A stretch of DNA of 64,000 nt from positions 1 to 64,000 of the forward strand of contig CAJTLJ010000007.1 of assembly GCA_910577475.1 (NCBI GenBank), in the 5' to 3' direction. This document shows, piece after piece, positions 1-7,489 of the stretch. The notes under the pieces are model-generated. The model did no database searches, was not told the origin of the DNA, and saw only the letters and a program-made list of their open reading frames with translations. Each line of letters starts with the position of its first letter. Positions within the stretch are counted from its first letter, which is position 1. Source of the DNA: an uncultured Alistipes sp. (GTDB lineage Bacteria > Bacteroidota > Bacteroidia > Bacteroidales > Rikenellaceae). A program made the translations under genes and the position numbers.

Positions 1-24
1 TGGGTTCGAATCCCGCTACCCCGA
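1..24 (+). tRNA. 3' end of a tRNA, cut by the window edge
   Basis: The first bases contain a T-arm with the loop TTCGAAT closed by a GGG/CCC stem, then the 3' acceptor strand TACCCCG and discriminator A. This is the 3' third of a tRNA whose anticodon lies outside the window, so the amino acid cannot be called. It is followed 45 bases later by a complete tRNA, so this is the end of a tRNA cluster. CCA is not encoded. Confidence 0.75.
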
Positions 25-69
25 CAACCGGAAAGCCGATTCGGTCGTTTTCGAGACATACAACAAGTT

Positions 70-144
70 CGGGGTGTAGCGCAGTCCGGTTAGCGCGCCA
101 GCTTCGGGAGTTGGAGGTCGCTGGTTCGAATCCAGTCTCCCCGA
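70..144 (+). tRNA. tRNA-Pro (anticodon CGG)
   Basis: A 75-base cloverleaf can be folded. The 5' acceptor CGGGGTG pairs with the 3' strand CTCCCCG, with one T-T mismatch at pair 6-67. T8-A9 are present, the anticodon loop TTCGGGA sits on a CCAGC/GTTGG stem and gives anticodon CGG, and the T-arm loop is TTCGAAT on GCTGG/CCAGT. The discriminator is A and no CCA is encoded. It is the last gene of the cluster, since a strong intrinsic terminator starts six bases downstream. Confidence 0.9.
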
Positions 145-149
145 CAAGT

Positions 150-182
150 CAGCAGAATCGAATGATTCTGCTGTTTTTTTTG
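150..182 (+). terminator. Intrinsic terminator of the tRNA cluster
   Basis: A perfect 10-bp stem CAGCAGAATC/GATTCTGCTG with a 4-base loop is followed by nine T residues. Confidence 0.93.
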
Positions 183-246
183 CTGCGGGTATACGACCGC
201 CCCGCGCGGATCGGCAGGCAAGAGACCGACAAGGCAGTCGCCTTTT

Positions 247-741
247 TCAGAAATCGAGCGTGAGCTGGGTATCGGGAAAGAGATTCTCGACGGGGAGGTG
301 CCGCCGGTGGGCCCGGCGGACGGTATAATAGGTCCCGCCCGAAGGTCGTCCGTCGAAATAGGCCACGACATAGGAAGCGTGGTCGACCAGATAGTCGTTG
401 CGGCGGGCGTAGCAGTCGGGCGTATAGCGCTCGCCCACCATCACGACCCGGTCGGCCGTTGCGATCAGGCGGTCGTAGCGGATCCGGTCGGCGGCCGGCA
501 GGCGCTCGGGCTGACCCGGGAACGGAACGACGCAGACCAGCACCGCATCGGGACGACGGGTGCGGAACTCGGCGACGGCTTCGGCCGCCGCGAGGTCGAA
601 GCCAGCGGCCATGCCGCTCAAAAAACAGCGGTACCCGCGCCGATAGAGGGCTTCGAGGGTAACGGGCAGCAGATCGGCGGCTTCATCGCGATAGACGCGC
701 CGACCGGTGAAGGCTGCGGTTTGAGATCGATCCGGAATCAT
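247..741 (-). CDS. SLOG-family (DUF1273/YpsA-like) protein
   Basis: A 164-residue protein with an N-terminal AAFTGRR motif. Further on are a Gly-containing LSGMAAGFDLAAAE segment, a VVPFPGQ segment and a C-terminal SGGTYYTVRRA segment. This is the layout of the DUF1273 branch of the SLOG superfamily, a Rossmann-like fold that binds nucleotide-type ligands; no exact function is known for the branch. Length is close to the family norm. No signal peptide or membrane segment is visible. It is transcribed alone, away from the tRNA cluster, and no partner gene points to a specific role. The start is the ATG four bases downstream of a TATCTTTA element, which would give an almost leaderless mRNA. The family call is by motif recognition only. 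Confidence 0.78.
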   Translation of the reverse strand: MIPDRSQTAAFTGRRVYRDEAADLLPVTLEALYRRGYRCFLSGMAAGFDLAAAEAVAEFRTRRPDAVLVCVVPFPGQPERLPAADRIRYDRLIATADRVVMVGERYTPDCYARRNDYLVDHASYVVAYFDGRPSGGTYYTVRRAHRRHLPVENLFPDTQLTLDF

Positions 742-745
742 GACG

Positions 746-753
746 TAAAGATA
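746..753 (-). promoter_or_regulatory. Putative -7 element for the SLOG gene
   Basis: The reverse strand reads TATCTTTA, one base off TAnnTTTG. It ends four bases before the ATG. No clear -33 TTG is seen, so this is tentative. Confidence 0.4.
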
Positions 754-816
754 AGAATTTTGGCGTGAACTTTGCTCGAAGAGGGGATGTATCAGACCTT
801 AAAATTTTTTACGATT

Positions 817-1011
817 ATGAAACACACAGGTATTTGCATCGCCTCGCTGGTAGGCGGTATGGTTCTCGGTTCGGCTCTGGCCATGTTGTTCACGCCCCAA
901 TCGGGTCCCGAACTGCGTCAGTCGATTCGCGATCTGGTCGACAAGGAGATCGACAAGGTGAAGAGCGAAGTCGATAAGGTGCGCTGCCGCTGCGACGAAA
1001 AAATCGACTAA
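817..1011 (+). CDS. YtxH-domain small membrane protein
   Basis: A 64-residue protein with one N-terminal membrane segment (roughly residues 4-24, GGMVLGSALAMLF) followed by TPQSGPELR and a charged helix rich in Lys, Asp and Glu. The glycine-spaced helix followed by FTPQSG is typical of YtxH proteins, which are small envelope proteins of unknown mechanism. The ATG at 817 was chosen because the hydrophobic segment follows at once and the upstream bases are AT-rich. An in-frame ATG at 787 would add ten residues (MYQTL...) and cannot be excluded. The stop is two bases before the next start, so the two genes are probably cotranscribed. The protein ends with a Cys-rich CRCDEKID tail. Confidence 0.75.
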   Translation: MKHTGICIASLVGGMVLGSALAMLFTPQSGPELRQSIRDLVDKEIDKVKSEVDKVRCRCDEKID

Positions 1012-1013
1012 CG

Positions 1014-1346
1014 ATGAGCGAGCGTAACTCCATCCGCGGACACTTCGGCAGCGCACTGATCGTCTTCGCCCTTTGCGCCATCATGGCTATTTTGCTGTTG
1101 TTGATGGCCCTCGTGGTATGGCTTTCGGAGGTGACGGGATCGCTGATCCTGGCTGCGACTCTGGTCGGAGCATTCTTCGCCGTCCTGAGCGCCGTGATCT
1201 ATTGGCTGGCATTGAAAGACGCCATACAGCGGATCGGCGCCAAGCTGGACACCGTGTATGACGTAGCCCATACGGTTCAGATCGGCTACGAATGGGTCCT
1301 GGAACGGTTATCGCTTTGGCTCGGGCAGGGGCAACGGGAATCCTGA
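1014..1346 (+). CDS. Phage-holin-like (holin_3_6 type) small membrane protein
   Basis: A 110-residue protein with two strong hydrophobic segments (about residues 15-40 and 45-68), a short LKDAIQRIGAKL amphipathic stretch and a hydrophilic C terminus. Two-TM proteins of this kind next to a YtxH gene are common in Bacteroidota and are usually annotated as phage holin family proteins. They are chromosomal, and nothing here indicates a prophage. It follows the YtxH gene by two bases and ends at a strong terminator, so the pair is a self-contained unit. A role in envelope stress is an inference from the YtxH association only. Confidence 0.7.
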   Translation: MSERNSIRGHFGSALIVFALCAIMAILLLLMALVVWLSEVTGSLILAATLVGAFFAVLSAVIYWLALKDAIQRIGAKLDTVYDVAHTVQIGYEWVLERLSLWLGQGQRES

Positions 1347-1358
1347 CCTCTGCCGAAA

Positions 1359-1397
1359 AAAGCCGAAGAATCCGTAAAGATTCTTCGGCTTTCCATT
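1359..1397. terminator. Bidirectional terminator between convergent genes
   Basis: A 14-bp perfect stem (5' arm AAAGCCGAAGAATC at 1359-1372, 3' arm at 1379-1392) has a T-tract on the plus side and an A-tract upstream. It can serve both the holin-like gene and rubrerythrin. Confidence 0.85.
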
Positions 1398-1413
1398 TGT
1401 CGGGAGCGCTGCC

Positions 1414-1965
1414 CTATTTCTTGAAATAGCGGTTGTAGAGACCCTCGAAGCCCTTGCCGTGGCGAGCCTCGTCCTTGGCCATCTCGTGCACGGTGTCATG
1501 TACGGCGTCCAGATTCTGCTCCTTGGCCAGACGGGCCAGACGCATCTTGTCCTCGCAGGCGCCGCACTCGGCGTTCATGCGCTTGTAGAGGTTGGTCTTG
1601 GTGTCCCAAACCACCTCGCCGATCAGCTCGGCGAATTTCGAGGCGTGTTCGGCCTCCTCCCAGGCGTAGCGCTTGTAGGCCTCGGCGATCTCAGGATAGC
1701 CCTCACGGTCGGCCTGACGGCTCATAGCCAGGTACATGCCCACCTCGGTGCACTCGCCCATGAAGTGGTTCTGCAGACCCTCCCACAGCTCCTTGTCGGC
1801 GCCCTTGCCGTCGCCGATCTTATGAACGGTCACGAAATCGAGGTTGTCCTGCTCGACGATCTCGACGAACTTGTCCTTACCTACCTTGCACATCGGGCAC
1901 TGCTCGGGTGCCTCGGGACCTTCGTGAATGTACCCGCATACGGTACAACGCCATTTCTTCTCCAT
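1414..1965 (-). CDS. Rubrerythrin with N-terminal rubredoxin domain
   Basis: A 183-residue non-haem iron peroxidase, expected to reduce hydrogen peroxide in the cytoplasm with electrons from NAD(P)H via a reductase. An N-terminal rubredoxin-like iron site is formed by CTVCG (residues 7-11) and CPMC (23-26). It is followed by a four-helix ferritin-like domain with Glu/His ligands in [26 protein letters not shown] and DEARHGKGF. The rubredoxin part lies at the N terminus, the order of the so-called reverse rubrerythrins, instead of the C-terminal position of classical ones. This fits an anaerobe. The gene is monocistronic, with a TATCTTTG -7 element about 40 bases upstream of the start. Confidence 0.95.
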   Translation of the reverse strand: MEKKWRCTVCGYIHEGPEAPEQCPMCKVGKDKFVEIVEQDNLDFVTVHKIGDGKGADKELWEGLQNHFMGECTEVGMYLAMSRQADREGYPEIAEAYKRYAWEEAEHASKFAELIGEVVWDTKTNLYKRMNAECGACEDKMRLARLAKEQNLDAVHDTVHEMAKDEARHGKGFEGLYNRYFKK

Positions 1966-2005
1966 AATTTCTCGTTTTAGTTGTTTGAGTGTTATTTTTA
2001 TGCTG

Positions 2006-2013
2006 CAAAGATA
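2006..2013 (-). promoter_or_regulatory. -7 element of the rubrerythrin promoter
   Basis: The reverse strand reads TATCTTTG, an exact match to the Bacteroidota TAnnTTTG motif. It lies 41 bases upstream of the ATG and is followed by an AT-rich leader. Confidence 0.75.
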
Positions 2014-2086
2014 GCGGTTTCGGTCGATAATACGCCATAAAACCGATTCTCTTTTCTGATAGCGGGATAAGAAAAACTGATACGGA

Positions 2087-3019
2087 TCAGCCCCGGCGGT
2101 CGATCAGCTCCTCCACCTGCGCCACCTCGGTCACATCCTTCAGCAGAACCTGTTTCCGACTGTCGAGCAGATAGAGCGCAGGGATGGCCCGCAAGCTGTA
2201 TAGCCTCCCCTTCTCGATCGTGCATCCGGCATCGTAGGCGTTGATCCACGAAGCGGGGATCTCGTCGAAGTGCCTGCGCCACTCGCCGAGGTCCTCGTCG
2301 GGATAGAGCGCCAGCACCCGCAAGGCCCGCCGCTCGATCATCTCGGTCAGCATCGGCGAGGCGGTCAGCTCCTGCATGATCTCGCGGCACATCGGGCAGC
2401 CGGGATTGTGCAGAAAGAGCAGGGTATATTCGGCCTTGATACCGTAGAGCGACTGCCGGGCCCCCGATGCGAGCGTGAAACGGAAATCGTTGGCCGGCCG
2501 CCCGATCCGGTTCTGGCTTGCCAGTTGCAGGTCGTAGGCCGGAGCCATCTTCTCGTACTCGTCGAACGAGGGGCTGGCGATCACGGTCTCCAGCACCGGG
2601 ATGAGAAGTTCGTCGCTCCGGAAGGGGGAGTTGGGGTCGTTGAGCACCTTCTCGGCCATCGTATAAAAATAGGTAAGCATCGGTTTCGACTGCGCGGCTC
2701 GCGCCATCAGGCCCCGCATGGCCTCTCCGTCCATCGGACCGATGATCCGCAGGTAGCCGACGAAGGCGTCGAGCATCTGCAACGAGTCCGCCCGCCGCAG
2801 GAAAAGCGTATCGGCGAAATCGAGCCGGTCCCAGTAATGTTCGCGCAGGTAGGCCTGCTGGCCGGCGGCATCGAGATCGGCCGGCGGCAGCATGGGCAGG
2901 AAATAGGCCGGTTTCGCGTCGTCGGACGGCGGGGCGGCGGCTCCTCCGGACCGGGGGCCGCCGCAAGCCGTCAGAAAGGCGGCCGTCAGCAGCAGATAAC
3001 AGAGTTTCTTTCGTATCAT
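2087..3019 (-). CDS. DUF5106 lipoprotein with C-terminal thioredoxin-like fold
   Basis: A 310-residue lipoprotein: the signal peptide [19 protein letters not shown] ends in lipobox LTAC. A helical DUF5106 region (about residues 40-185) contains the motif [14 protein letters not shown]. After [10 protein letters not shown] comes a thioredoxin-like domain with [11 protein letters not shown] in the active-site position, so a CPMC dithiol is retained. Proteins of this build are predicted periplasmic or outer-membrane thiol-disulfide proteins, often of unknown substrate. The ATG at 3019 was preferred over an in-frame start 48 bases upstream, because only it begins with the signal peptide and the upstream start falls inside the promoter. 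It is alone on its strand, with a repeat block upstream. Confidence 0.85.
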   Translation of the reverse strand: MIRKKLCYLLLTAAFLTACGGPRSGGAAAPPSDDAKPAYFLPMLPPADLDAAGQQAYLREHYWDRLDFADTLFLRRADSLQMLDAFVGYLRIIGPMDGEAMRGLMARAAQSKPMLTYFYTMAEKVLNDPNSPFRSDELLIPVLETVIASPSFDEYEKMAPAYDLQLASQNRIGRPANDFRFTLASGARQSLYGIKAEYTLLFLHNPGCPMCREIMQELTASPMLTEMIERRALRVLALYPDEDLGEWRRHFDEIPASWINAYDAGCTIEKGRLYSLRAIPALYLLDSRKQVLLKDVTEVAQVEELIDRRG

Positions 3020-3037
3020 GGCTTCCTTACTTTGAAG

Positions 3038-3068
3038 CGAAGATACGCAAACTTTACGGATTCGCAAA
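3038..3068 (-). promoter_or_regulatory. Promoter of the DUF5106 lipoprotein gene
   Basis: On the reverse strand a TTTG-like -33 element (3065-3068) is separated by 19 bases from TATCTTCG (3038-3045). Spacing and sequence match the Bacteroidota consensus with one mismatch in the -7 box. Confidence 0.6.
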
Positions 3069-3146
3069 ATAAGAAACGAGGATTGTCATGTCAAGCGGAG
3101 GGGTTATGCCGCGGCGTCGAGGGCATTCGCCTTTATAATACGTCTC

Positions 3147-3228
3147 GCAGTTCGCAGCCAGCGAAGGACAAGATTTGTTGCAGTCCTTCGCCCGCCGTGG
3201 CTGCGGACTGCCGGCGCTTTGCGCCGGT
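3147..3228 (+). repeat. Hairpin repeat element, copy A
   Basis: The left arm CGCAGCCAGCGAAGGAC (3153-3169) is complementary to GTCCTTCGC (3183-3191) plus TGGCTGCG (3198-3205), with a 6-base bulge. A second small hairpin CCGGCGC/GCGCCGG (3211-3227) follows. Close copies lie at 35447-35540 and 57714-57793, all on the same strand and all embedded in the larger mosaic repeat blocks. No ORF is likely. Confidence 0.85.
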
Positions 3229-3340
3229 TTTATCCGGAACGGAAGATTTTGCAGTTTCCGGATGGTGTGCGCCGTGCACGGTCGGGATCCCTCGATTCCG
3301 CTTCGCTCCACTCGGGATGACAAAGCAATGCACAATTATT

Positions 3341-3752
3341 AGCTCTCCTTTCTGTCATGTTGAGCGAAGGGCCTTTAGACCCGAAGTCGAAACATCTCGA
3401 CATACCGGAACATCCACCGTTGCGATTCGCACAGGTTCCCGCCGATACGACCGTCGAGACCCCTCGACTACGCTCGGGGTGACAGAGACATGTCGCCTTG
3501 AGCGAAGCCGAAGGCGAAGTCGAAAGGTCTCGACATACCGGAACATCCGCCATCGCGATTCGCGCAGGTTCCCGCCGATACGACCGTCGAGACCCCTCGG
3601 CTACGCTCGGGGTGACAGAGACATGTCGCCTTGAGAGAAGCCGAAGGCGAAGTCGAAAGGTCTCGACATTACCGAACATCCGCCATGGCGATTCGCACAG
3701 GTTCCCGCTGATACGACCGTCGGGATCCCTCGACTTCGTTCGGGATGACAAT
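3341..3752. repeat. Mosaic intergenic repeat block with three tandem 133-bp units
   Basis: Three tandem units begin at about 3356, 3489 and 3622 (period 133 bp). Each has a left module (GAGCGAAG...AAGTCGAAA...CTCGAC), a middle part (GCGATTCGC.CAGGTTCCCGC) and a right module (GACCGTCGAGACCCCTCG...CTCGGGGTGAC). The right module is close to an inverted copy of the left one. The block fills the non-coding gap between the DUF5106 lipoprotein and acyl-CoA dehydrogenase genes. ORFs crossing it are repeat artefacts. Confidence 0.9.
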
Positions 3753-3783
3753 AAAAAGGGCTGCCCGAATATCGGACAGCCCC
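3752..3783 (-). terminator. Terminator of the purA/etf/acyl-CoA dehydrogenase run
   Basis: The reverse strand shows a stem GGGCTGTCCGA/TCGGGCAGCCC followed by TTTTT. Confidence 0.85.
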
Positions 3784-3801
3784 GTTTATCGCACCGCAGC
3801 G

Positions 3802-5529
3802 TCAGAGCGTTTCGGCCTCGACCTGCTTGAAGAGAGCGACATCCTCCGTCGGGGAGTTCATCACGTAGCTGTAGGCCTCCTCGATCTTGCCGGCCGCCAG
3901 CTTGCAGTAGATCTTCGCGGAGTCGGCATAGTCGGCGCACTCGCCGGCCTGACGGGCCAGCAGGAACGGGATGATGATGTGACCGGCCGTCTCGACCAGG
4001 CGGCGGGAGTGGAACTCCTTGTAACCGGCGCACTCCTTGTCGAGCGCCTCGACCCGAACCACCATCTCCTCGTATTTCGCGCGCAGCGCCTTGAGCTTCT
4101 CCACCACGGGCTGCATTTCGGCGGCATACTCGCCCTCCTCGTAGCGCTTGATCTGCTCGAGGAAGGTCCCCTTCGTCACGGCGTTGATGGCGGCAACGAC
4201 CTGCAGCTGCGAGGTACCCTCGTAGATGTTCATGATGCGGGCGTCGCGATAAAGGCGCTCGCAGGGATAGTCCTTCATGAAGCCCGAGCCGCCGTGGATC
4301 TGGATGGCGTCGTAGGCCAGCTGATTGGCATACTCCGACGAGAAGAGTTTCACCAGCGGCGTGAAGCCGTCGGCCAGTCGATTGTAGAACTTCTGCTCCT
4401 GACGCTCGGCGGGCTCCAGCGAACGCTCGTGCGCGATGTGGTTGTACTGCTTGTAGACCTCCACGAAACGGGTGGTCTCGTAGAGCAGGGCACGCGCGCC
4501 CTGCAACTTGGCCTTCATATTGGAGAGCATCTCCGAGATCGCGGCGAACTGGATGATGGGCTTGCCGAACTGGGCACGCTCGTGCGCATACTTCAGCGCC
4601 TCGCGGTAGGCGGCCTCGCACAGACCGACCGACTGCGCGCCGATACCCAGGCGGGCGGCGTTCATCAGCGACATGACGTATTTGATCAGACCCATCTTAC
4701 GGTCGCCGACCAGCTGGGCCGGAGCGTTGGTGAACACCAGCTCGCAGGTAGGCGAACCCTTGATGCCGAGCTTGTTTTCGATGCGGCGCACCTTCACGCC
4801 GCCGTCGCGCTTGTCGTAGACGAGCATCGACAGACCGCGGGCGTCGGTCGTCCCCTCCTCCGTGCGGGCCAGTACGAGGTTCACCTCGCCGTCGCCGTTG
4901 GTGATGAAACGCTTCACGCCGTTCAGCAGCCAGGTCTGCCTCTCCTCAGACCAGGTAGCCTTCAGCATCACGGCACCCAGGTCCGAACCGGCATCGGGCT
5001 CCGTCAGGTCCATGGCGCAGGTCGCACCGGCCGAAACCCACGGCAGGAACTGCTGTTTGATCTCCTCCGAAGCGAACTCGTTCAAGGTTTCGGCGCAGTC
5101 CTGCAATCCCCAGATGTTCTCGAAGCCGGCATCGGCGCGGGCCACCATCTCGTTAGCCATCACGAAGCAGACCAGCGGGAAGTTCAGGCCGTCGTACTTG
5201 CGCGGAAGCGTCAGGCCGCCCAGGCCGGCAGCCGTAATGGCCTCCAGATTGCGCGACGTGCCCTCGGCATAGACCACATGGTCGTTCACCACTTTCGGAC
5301 CCTCGTGGTCTACCCCCTCGGCATTGGGAGCGATCACGTCGCCGCATACCTCGCCGGCGATCTCCAGCACCTTGCGGTAGGAATCCATGGCATCCTCGAA
5401 ATTCTGGGGCGCATAATCGTAGAGATCCTTCTCCGCGAAACCGCGCTCCTTCAGCTCCACGATCTTGCGCATCATGGGATGCCCCAGGTGGAACTGCAAA
5501 TCCTTGTTATCTGAAAAGAAATTAGCCAT
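3802..5529 (-). CDS. Acyl-CoA dehydrogenase (long form, C-terminal extension)
   Basis: A 575-residue FAD-dependent acyl-CoA dehydrogenase. Family signatures include CAMDLTEPDAGSDLG (around residue 170), the GIKGSPT segment, RAQFGKP, and IHGGSGFMKDYPCERLYRDARIMNIYEGTS. It is about 190 residues longer than a minimal 380-residue enzyme. The extension after INAVTKG is helical and charged and resembles the long FadE-like forms usually found beside etf genes. Its ATG overlaps the etfA stop by one base (TAATG), so translation is probably coupled. The three-gene order etfB-etfA-dehydrogenase suggests that electrons pass between this enzyme and the neighbouring ETF. The substrate chain length cannot be read from sequence. 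Confidence 0.95.
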   Translation of the reverse strand: MANFFSDNKDLQFHLGHPMMRKIVELKERGFAEKDLYDYAPQNFEDAMDSYRKVLEIAGEVCGDVIAPNAEGVDHEGPKVVNDHVVYAEGTSRNLEAITAAGLGGLTLPRKYDGLNFPLVCFVMANEMVARADAGFENIWGLQDCAETLNEFASEEIKQQFLPWVSAGATCAMDLTEPDAGSDLGAVMLKATWSEERQTWLLNGVKRFITNGDGEVNLVLARTEEGTTDARGLSMLVYDKRDGGVKVRRIENKLGIKGSPTCELVFTNAPAQLVGDRKMGLIKYVMSLMNAARLGIGAQSVGLCEAAYREALKYAHERAQFGKPIIQFAAISEMLSNMKAKLQGARALLYETTRFVEVYKQYNHIAHERSLEPAERQEQKFYNRLADGFTPLVKLFSSEYANQLAYDAIQIHGGSGFMKDYPCERLYRDARIMNIYEGTSQLQVVAAINAVTKGTFLEQIKRYEEGEYAAEMQPVVEKLKALRAKYEEMVVRVEALDKECAGYKEFHSRRLVETAGHIIIPFLLARQAGECADYADSAKIYCKLAAGKIEEAYSYVMNSPTEDVALFKQVEAETL

Positions 5530-6548
5530 TACTTCGAATTTTGTTTGTAGTACTTAATCATCTTGGGGATAATGTCGTTCACGTCGCCCGTGATGGCGTA
5601 ATCGGCGATCTTGCAGATCGGGGCATCGGGGTCGGTATTGATCGAGATGACCATCGACGACTGGTCCATGCCGGCCGTGTGCTGGATCTGTCCCGAAATA
5701 CCGCAGGCGATGTAGAGTTTCGGACGCACCGTCACGCCGGTCTGGCCGATCTGACGGGCATGCTCCGTGAATCCGGCATCGACCGCCGCACGGCTGGCGC
5801 CCACCTCGGCGCCCAGCACGGCGGCCAGTTCGTGAACCAGCTTGAAGTTCTCCTTCGAACCCATGCCGTAGCCGCCGGCCACGATCACGCCGGCACCCTT
5901 GATGTTGATCTTGCGCTCCTCGATCTGGCGGTCGATGATCTTCACCGCGAGATCGGTATCCTTCAGGTATTTCCGCCACTCGATCGCGCGCACCTCGCCG
6001 GCTCCGGGACGGGCGGCGAACTCCTTGCGCATCACCCCCTCGCGGACGGTAGCCATCTGGGGACGGTGGTCGGGATTGACGATCGTTGCGATGATGTTGC
6101 CGCCGAAGGCGGGACGGATCTGATAGAGCAGATCCTTGTACTCCTTGCCGCTCTTGGCGTCGGTGTGGTCGCCGATCACCAGCTGCGTACAGTCGGCCGT
6201 CAGACCGCTGTAGAGGGCCGACGACACGCGGGGCGCAAAGTCGCGGCCGACGGGCGTGGCGCCGAACAGCGCGATCTGGGGCTTCTCCTGCTCGATCAGG
6301 CCGCACATCACGGCCGTATGGGGCAGCGTGCGGAAGGGGGCGAACTCCTTGTCGTCGGCCACCCACACCGTATCGGCACCGTAGGGAGCCAGCTCCTTCT
6401 CGATGCCCTTCAGGTTTTCACCCAGCACCACCGCTTCGAGCTTCACGCCGAGCGTATCGGCCAGTTCGCGTCCCTTTGTCAGCAGTTCGAGGCTGACATC
6501 GGCGATCCGGCCCTCTTCGAGTTCGATATATACGAATATGTTGTTCAT
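5529..6548 (-). CDS. etfA: Electron transfer flavoprotein alpha subunit
   Basis: A 339-residue ETF alpha chain. The N-terminal half has the ETF alpha/beta fold (ALFGATPVGRDFAPRVSSAL). The C-terminal FAD domain carries VIVAGGYGMGSKENF, GASRAAVDAGF, IGQTGVTVRPKLYIACGISGQIQH and SINTDPDAPICKIADYAITGD, the usual FAD-binding landmarks. It forms a heterodimer with EtfB and moves electrons between dehydrogenases and the quinone pool or NAD(H). The stop overlaps the start of the acyl-CoA dehydrogenase gene, and etfB lies 14 bases upstream. Known Bacteroidota examples of this gene set are annotated the same way. Confidence 0.96.
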   Translation of the reverse strand: MNNIFVYIELEEGRIADVSLELLTKGRELADTLGVKLEAVVLGENLKGIEKELAPYGADTVWVADDKEFAPFRTLPHTAVMCGLIEQEKPQIALFGATPVGRDFAPRVSSALYSGLTADCTQLVIGDHTDAKSGKEYKDLLYQIRPAFGGNIIATIVNPDHRPQMATVREGVMRKEFAARPGAGEVRAIEWRKYLKDTDLAVKIIDRQIEERKINIKGAGVIVAGGYGMGSKENFKLVHELAAVLGAEVGASRAAVDAGFTEHARQIGQTGVTVRPKLYIACGISGQIQHTAGMDQSSMVISINTDPDAPICKIADYAITGDVNDIIPKMIKYYKQNSK

Positions 6549-6562
6549 CTTCTTCTACCCTG

Positions 6563-7441
6563 TTAACCGAGCGTGTGGCTCGCGATAAGTTCAACCATCA
6601 GTTCATTGATTTCGGCATCGCTGCCCGAGAGGCACTTCGACTCCTTGGCCTGGAAAACGACGTTCTCGATACGCTTCACCTTCGTGGGCGAACCCTGAAG
6701 GCCCAGCTGCGTCTCGTCGGGATCGACATCCGCAGCGCTCAGCTCCACGATCTGCAGGTAGTCGCGGCCGGCCGCCATGCGGGCGTACTCCGACTCGGGT
6801 GCGGCGGCGATCTCCGACTTCGTGAGCGCGTACTTGTACTTCATCACGCGGCGGGCGTTCTTCGGACGGCACTCGCGGGCCGATCCGTTGACGGTCATCA
6901 CCATCGGCAGGGGGCACTCCACCACCTCGGTGCCGTGCTCCAGCCGGCGCTTGATAACGATGGAACTCTCCTTCAGCTCCACGATCTCCTCCGTGTAGGT
7001 CACCTGCGGCAGGCCGAGCTTCTCGGCCACCTGCGGCCCCACCTGCGCCGTATCGCCGTCGATGGCCTGACGGCCGGCGACGATCACGTCGGGACGGATC
7101 TGCTTCAGGGCGCACGACAGGGCGTAGGAGGTAGCCAGCGTATCCGAGCCGGCGAACTTGCGGTCGGTGAGCAGGTAGCCTCCGTCGGCTCCGCGGAACA
7201 TGGCGTCACGGATGATGTCGGCCGCGCGCGGAGGACCCATCGTGAGAATATGAACGGTAGAGCCCTCGGTGAGGTCCTTGAGCGTCAAGGCAGCTTCCAG
7301 GGCGTTCAGGTCTTCGGGATTGAAGATGGCGGGCAGGGCCGCGCGGTTGACCGTACCTTCCGGGGTCATCGCGTCCTTACCCACGTTGCGGGTATCGGGC
7401 ACCTGCTTGGCCAGAACGACAATTTTCAACTGTTTTTTCAT
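6563..7441 (-). CDS. etfB: Electron transfer flavoprotein beta subunit
   Basis: A 292-residue ETF beta chain beginning KIVVLAKQVPDTRNVGKDAM. It contains the NPEDLNALEAAL segment, the AMP-binding-like GADGGYLLTDRKFAGSDTLATSYAL region and the VIVAGRQAIDGDTAQVGPQVAEKLGLPQ motif typical of EtfB. It is slightly longer than the 250-residue norm because of the C-terminal VKRIENVVFQAKESK... tail. First gene of the etfBA-dehydrogenase cluster. It lies 48 bases after purA with no clear terminator between, so readthrough from purA is plausible. Confidence 0.96.
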   Translation of the reverse strand: MKKQLKIVVLAKQVPDTRNVGKDAMTPEGTVNRAALPAIFNPEDLNALEAALTLKDLTEGSTVHILTMGPPRAADIIRDAMFRGADGGYLLTDRKFAGSDTLATSYALSCALKQIRPDVIVAGRQAIDGDTAQVGPQVAEKLGLPQVTYTEEIVELKESSIVIKRRLEHGTEVVECPLPMVMTVNGSARECRPKNARRVMKYKYALTKSEIAAAPESEYARMAAGRDYLQIVELSAADVDPDETQLGLQGSPTKVKRIENVVFQAKESKCLSGSDAEINELMVELIASHTLG

Positions 7442-7489
7442 AGCGGGTTATTTGGTAATAGTCTTCAGGTTTCAAGTTCAAACGGATCG

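Noticed and set aside
1..200. tRNA-linked integration site
   Set aside because: The tRNA genes could serve as an att site, but no integrase and no repeated 3' tRNA fragment was found in the window.
1014..1346. Prophage remnant suggested by the holin-like gene
   Set aside because: Only the two-TM holin-like family is present; there is no lysin, capsid or tail gene, and the pair with YtxH is a normal chromosomal arrangement.
3341..3752. CRISPR array
   Set aside because: The period is 133 bp and whole units are alike; there are no short constant repeats separated by unique spacers and no cas genes.
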